Both the position numbers and the translations under genes were made by a program. DNA of 8,293 bases from Candidatus Latescibacterota bacterium (GTDB lineage Bacteria > Latescibacterota > MVCY01), in NCBI GenBank assembly GCA_030608245.1, contig JAUWEO010000072.1:1-8293 (forward strand), read 5' to 3'. The notes beneath the pieces are model-generated. The model ran no database searches. It was not told the origin of the DNA and saw nothing but the letters and a program-made list of their open reading frames with translations. Shown one piece after another: positions 5,843 through 8,293 of this stretch (its first letter is position 1; the number at the start of each line of letters is the position of its first letter).

Positions 5843-6337
5843 CTATTTGTTTCCGAATAATTCTGTGGCCTTGCTGGCGATATTCTCTCCAAGCTTGATA
5901 CATCTCTCCCGATAGAGGTCTTCCTGGGGGGCTTTCCTCGACACCGCTCCGAAGTGCAGGTATGGTGTGCCAACAGATATACCACCCGAGTACACCAGCA
6001 TACCGTGGACAAGCATGGCGGCGATGATGGTCATTTCAGCGAAACTTGCCCCTCCGCCTCCTGGCCAGTTTTGAGAGACGAACACCCCACCCAACTTACC
6101 AGACAGTCCCTTCGGCCCGGTATCGAGATATTTCTTCATCTGCCAGCTGCATGTGCCCTCGTATGTTGGCGCCCCCAAAATGATCGCGGCCGATTCGACT
6201 ACAAATGCCTCATCGATGCTGTCAACGGGCATGCACCTTGGCTCGATCTCTCGGACGTTAAGACAACCATCTCTTATAAGGTCAGCCATTCTCTGTGTGT
6301 TCCCGGACTCTGAATGATAAATGATCGCGATTTTCAT
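5843..6337 (-). CDS. Flavodoxin-family protein (FMN-binding, possible NAD(P)H:quinone or FMN reductase relative)
   Basis: The product has 164 residues. The N-terminal strand MKIAIIYHS is followed by the FMN-phosphate loop ESGNT (10-14). GAPTYEG (55-61) and SQNWPGGGGASF (88-99) correspond to the two loops that flank the isoalloxazine ring in flavodoxin and WrbA-type folds. The ATG at 6337 has AAGGAG about eight bases upstream and is 17 bases from the stop of the receiver-transporter gene, so the two are almost certainly co-transcribed. No membrane segment or extra domain is seen, so it should be a soluble cytoplasmic electron carrier or reductase. The length and glycine-rich second loop favour the flavodoxin/WrbA-like oxidoreductase group over small electron-carrier flavodoxins. 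Its partner is unknown; the operon suggests a redox link to formate transport or its signalling. Confidence 0.88.
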   Translation of the reverse strand: MKIAIIYHSESGNTQRMADLIRDGCLNVREIEPRCMPVDSIDEAFVVESAAIILGAPTYEGTCSWQMKKYLDTGPKGLSGKLGGVFVSQNWPGGGGASFAEMTIIAAMLVHGMLVYSGGISVGTPYLHFGAVSRKAPQEDLYRERCIKLGENIASKATELFGNK

Positions 6338-6354
6338 TTCATCGTTCTCCTTGC

Positions 6355-7617
6355 TCAGGATTTAGCGGGTCTAAGATAGGCGCTCCAATAGCTCATACCA
6401 ACGAATACCCCACCTCCGATTATGTTGCCTATTGTCACCGGCAGTAGGTTTTTCCACAAGAAGCTAATCGCCCCGAGAGCGTTTGGATCAAATCCGTGAG
6501 GAGCAGAAATCCCTGCCCAATTCTTCAGAAATATCCCAGTGGGAATGAAATACATATTGGCTACGCTGTGCTCAAAGCCGATGGCGACAAACGCCATTAT
6601 CGGGAACAAAATAGCGAATATCTTGCCCACGGTTTGGCGAGCGGCGAGGGCCATCCAAACCGCCAGGCATACCAGCCAGTTGCAGCCGATGGCGCGAAAA
6701 AGCGCCTCGCCGAAACTCAGCGTCACTTTGCTATAGGCAATATTCACGGCGGCTGCCCCCAGCGCTCCCCCACCTGTCTTCCACAACCCCGAGAAGTAAA
6801 AAAGCAGTGCCAGAAGAAGCGATCCAATGAAATTGGCAATATAGACGAGCGTCCATCTCTTGACCATTGTTCCAAAGGTTATCTCTTTTGCCATAGCACT
6901 TGATACCATCAGGTTGTTTCCAGTGAATAACTCAGCACCCGCTATGACAACCAGCATCAGCCCAACGCTAAAAACCGTACCCGCTATGAATTTAGTGAAA
7001 CCGATGCCGAATCTTGATGCCATATCGAAGGTGACTGTGGTTGAAAGCAAACCTCCGAATCCGATGTAGGCTCCGGCTAAGATACCAAGAACCAGGACAG
7101 TGGCCCAAGGTGAGGTCGTCTTCCCAACGCCCACGCTCTGCGCCACAGTCTCTGCGATCGTTTGCGGTGCCTTGTCCTCTACGCTCGGCACAGGAAACTG
7201 CCAGGCCTTAACGATCTTCTCGAATCGTCCCAGGGCTTTTTTCTCCTCTGTCAGCTTGCGTCTTACTGCCCTCTTAACGACCTCGGCTATTTCCTCGGGG
7301 GTGAACGGTTTGGCAACATAGTCCATTGCCCCTCGCTTCATAGCTTCGGTTGCCCGGCCCACTGTTGGATAGCCGCTGATCATAACCACTGTGGAATCAG
7401 GTGAGCGCCGGCCGATTTCCTCCACCACATCCATTCCATCGAATCCCGGCATCTTCCAGTCGCACAGAATCACGTCAAAGGATGAGTCTGAGATAAGTTT
7501 GAGACCTTCTTGCGGATTATCGGTGGTAACGACATCAAAACCCTCGTCCACGAATATTCTGCGACAGGATTCCAGAACAACCTTTTCATCATCTATAACC
7601 AGCATCTTCTCAGCCAT
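6355..7617 (-). CDS. Fusion of a CheY-like receiver domain to a FocA-type formate/nitrite transporter
   Basis: One uninterrupted frame of 420 residues; the ATG at 7617 has AGGGGG eight bases upstream. Residues 3-120 are a complete receiver domain: acidic pair Asp9-Asp10, phospho-acceptor Asp53 in LCDWKMPGFDG, Ser81 at the Thr/Ser position and Lys103 in AKPFTPEE. A charged linker follows (about 121-168). Residues 170-416 are a full FNT channel with about six membrane segments (near 173-193, 208-229, 252-275, 304-324, 330-348, 388-411). It has GAELFTGNN (227-235), CNWLVCLAVWMALAAR (312-327), GFEHSVANM with the central His350 (347-355) and a FocA-like end, PVTIGNIIGGG (393-403). Family knowledge: FNT proteins are inner-membrane pentameric channels for formate, nitrite or hydrosulfide, and in FocA the cytoplasmic N-terminus takes part in gating. 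The receiver therefore sits where a gate control would be expected. Formate is favoured by the mob/fdhD genes downstream; nitrite remains possible. Confidence 0.95.
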   Translation of the reverse strand: MAEKMLVIDDEKVVLESCRRIFVDEGFDVVTTDNPQEGLKLISDSSFDVILCDWKMPGFDGMDVVEEIGRRSPDSTVVMISGYPTVGRATEAMKRGAMDYVAKPFTPEEIAEVVKRAVRRKLTEEKKALGRFEKIVKAWQFPVPSVEDKAPQTIAETVAQSVGVGKTTSPWATVLVLGILAGAYIGFGGLLSTTVTFDMASRFGIGFTKFIAGTVFSVGLMLVVIAGAELFTGNNLMVSSAMAKEITFGTMVKRWTLVYIANFIGSLLLALLFYFSGLWKTGGGALGAAAVNIAYSKVTLSFGEALFRAIGCNWLVCLAVWMALAARQTVGKIFAILFPIMAFVAIGFEHSVANMYFIPTGIFLKNWAGISAPHGFDPNALGAISFLWKNLLPVTIGNIIGGGVFVGMSYWSAYLRPAKS

Positions 7618-7635
7618 GGTGTTATCCCCCTAAGG

Positions 7636-8262
7636 TTACCAAATTTCGGCGCTCAACCGCTGTTCGAGCCAGCGCCTTTGAACCTTCGTAAGTGTACCGA
7701 TGTGTTCCTCTATCCAGGAAATATCCCCGGTTAGCAGGGCAAGTTTCTCGGGACCAGTCAAATCATACTCCTCGAGAGCATCTGCCCCGTGATAGTACAA
7801 GTTAGCGACGAATTCGCTGTCGGATGCAGCCCGCTCGAGGACCTTGATCACTTCCGCCTTGTGAATCAGGACCTGTTCCTGCGGTGGCTGAGCAGCAGCT
7901 ACATCGAGTGCCGAGGTCACCGCCTTGAGAAGTTCTTCAGGTGTAAACGGTTTTTCGAGATAATCCGTTGCTCCCAGTTTCATAGCCTGGACCGCTGACT
8001 GGACTGTGGCATAGCCGGTGATGATAACCACAGCAAGAGATGGCTTGGCCCGTTTAATGTCGCGAAGGATCCGCATACCTCCGATCTCCGGCATGCGGAT
8101 GTCGCTGAGGACAATGTCATATTGTTTCTGGATAGCCCAGTCGAGTCCTTCTCGGCTGCTCACCGTTACTTCTACCTCGTAGTTCTCCTCCGCAAGTATC
8201 TTCCTGACACTGTCCAAGACTATCTGTTCGTCGTCAATTACCAGAACTCTGGGCGCCTTCAT
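7636..8262 (-). CDS. Response regulator: receiver domain plus short alpha-helical C-terminal domain, no DNA-binding output
   Basis: The product has 208 residues; the ATG at 8262 has AAGGAG about eight bases upstream. Residues 5-118 form an intact receiver with Asp10-Asp11, phospho-acceptor Asp54 in SDIRMPEIGG, Thr82 in ITGYATV and Lys104 in EKPFTPEE. Residues 133-208 contain VLERAASDSEFVANL, then ALEEYDLTGPEKLALLTGDI, then a helix ending at Trp208. The pattern 'D-x-E-F ... A-L-E-x-Y-x-L-T-x-x-E-K-x-A-L-L-x-G-D' resembles the small helical LigA/Nif11-like module; the assignment is tentative. No helix-turn-helix or enzymatic output domain is seen, so it should act by protein contact or as a phosphate relay. 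The next gene begins 18 bases downstream and carries a closely similar receiver, which points to a shared kinase. The start of the operon is likely outside the window. Confidence 0.93.
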   Translation of the reverse strand: MKAPRVLVIDDEQIVLDSVRKILAEENYEVEVTVSSREGLDWAIQKQYDIVLSDIRMPEIGGMRILRDIKRAKPSLAVVIITGYATVQSAVQAMKLGATDYLEKPFTPEELLKAVTSALDVAAAQPPQEQVLIHKAEVIKVLERAASDSEFVANLYYHGADALEEYDLTGPEKLALLTGDISWIEEHIGTLTKVQRRWLEQRLSAEIW

Positions 8263-8293
8263 GTCCGCACTCCTTTTTCAATGCCTGTTGAAC

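Noticed and set aside
5814..5903. Longer N-terminus for the YbaK-like protein
   Set aside because: The extra 30 residues overlap the end of the flavodoxin gene by 61 bases, are basic and unlike the family, and no ribosome site precedes the upstream start.
6355..7617. Possibility that the receiver-FNT fusion is a frameshift or assembly artefact
   Set aside because: The frame is continuous through the linker, the receiver is complete, the FNT part starts where stand-alone members do, and the linker is a plausible charged spacer. An error would normally leave a broken domain.

Overview
All eleven genes I can support lie on the minus strand, so the window reads right to left. The 5' end of the stretch (high coordinates) carries a two-component and transport cluster. 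The middle holds nucleotide and cofactor genes. The low-coordinate end carries an outer-membrane uptake module that runs off the window. The TonB-dependent receptor implies a diderm bacterium. Formate handling plus Mo/W-bis-MGD cofactor genes suggest an anaerobe or facultative anaerobe. The overall look (tandem receiver-only regulators, dispersed inverted repeats, moderate GC) would fit Desulfobacterota, Nitrospirota or a related lineage, but this is a guess and no marker gene settles it.

Layout in the direction of transcription. (1) 8262-7636: response regulator with a receiver domain and a short non-DNA-binding tail. (2) 7617-6355: the standout gene, one uninterrupted reading frame joining an N-terminal CheY-like receiver to a complete FocA-type formate/nitrite transporter. 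(3) 6337-5843: flavodoxin-family protein. (4) 5813-5331: YbaK/EbsC-type aminoacyl-tRNA deacylase-like protein. (5) A candidate promoter, then 5201-4236: a GuaA-type ATP pyrophosphatase/GMP synthase subunit without a glutaminase domain. (6) A 189-bp spacer containing an imperfect inverted-repeat element. (7) 4046-3435 mobA, 3361-2603 fdhD and 2601-2101 mobB: maturation of the molybdenum/tungsten bis-MGD cofactor and its sulfuration for formate dehydrogenase. (8) 2010-1420: polytopic membrane protein. (9) 1388-1200: 62-residue protein. (10) 1203-1: TonB-dependent receptor, N-terminal 401 residues only.

A common theme is formate. A FocA-like channel that appears to be under direct phosphorelay control sits about 2.3 kb upstream of mobA-fdhD-mobB, which serve formate dehydrogenase and other bis-MGD enzymes. 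No formate dehydrogenase structural gene, histidine kinase or DNA-binding output domain is visible; a kinase, if local, would lie beyond the right edge. Two copies of a related inverted-repeat element (around 2042-2100 and 3394-3471) flank the fdhD-mobB pair, and one of them supplies the last codons of mobA.

No rRNA, tRNA, CRISPR array, transposase or recognisable riboswitch was seen. No gene-free stretch exceeds 300 bases; the longest is 4047-4235.
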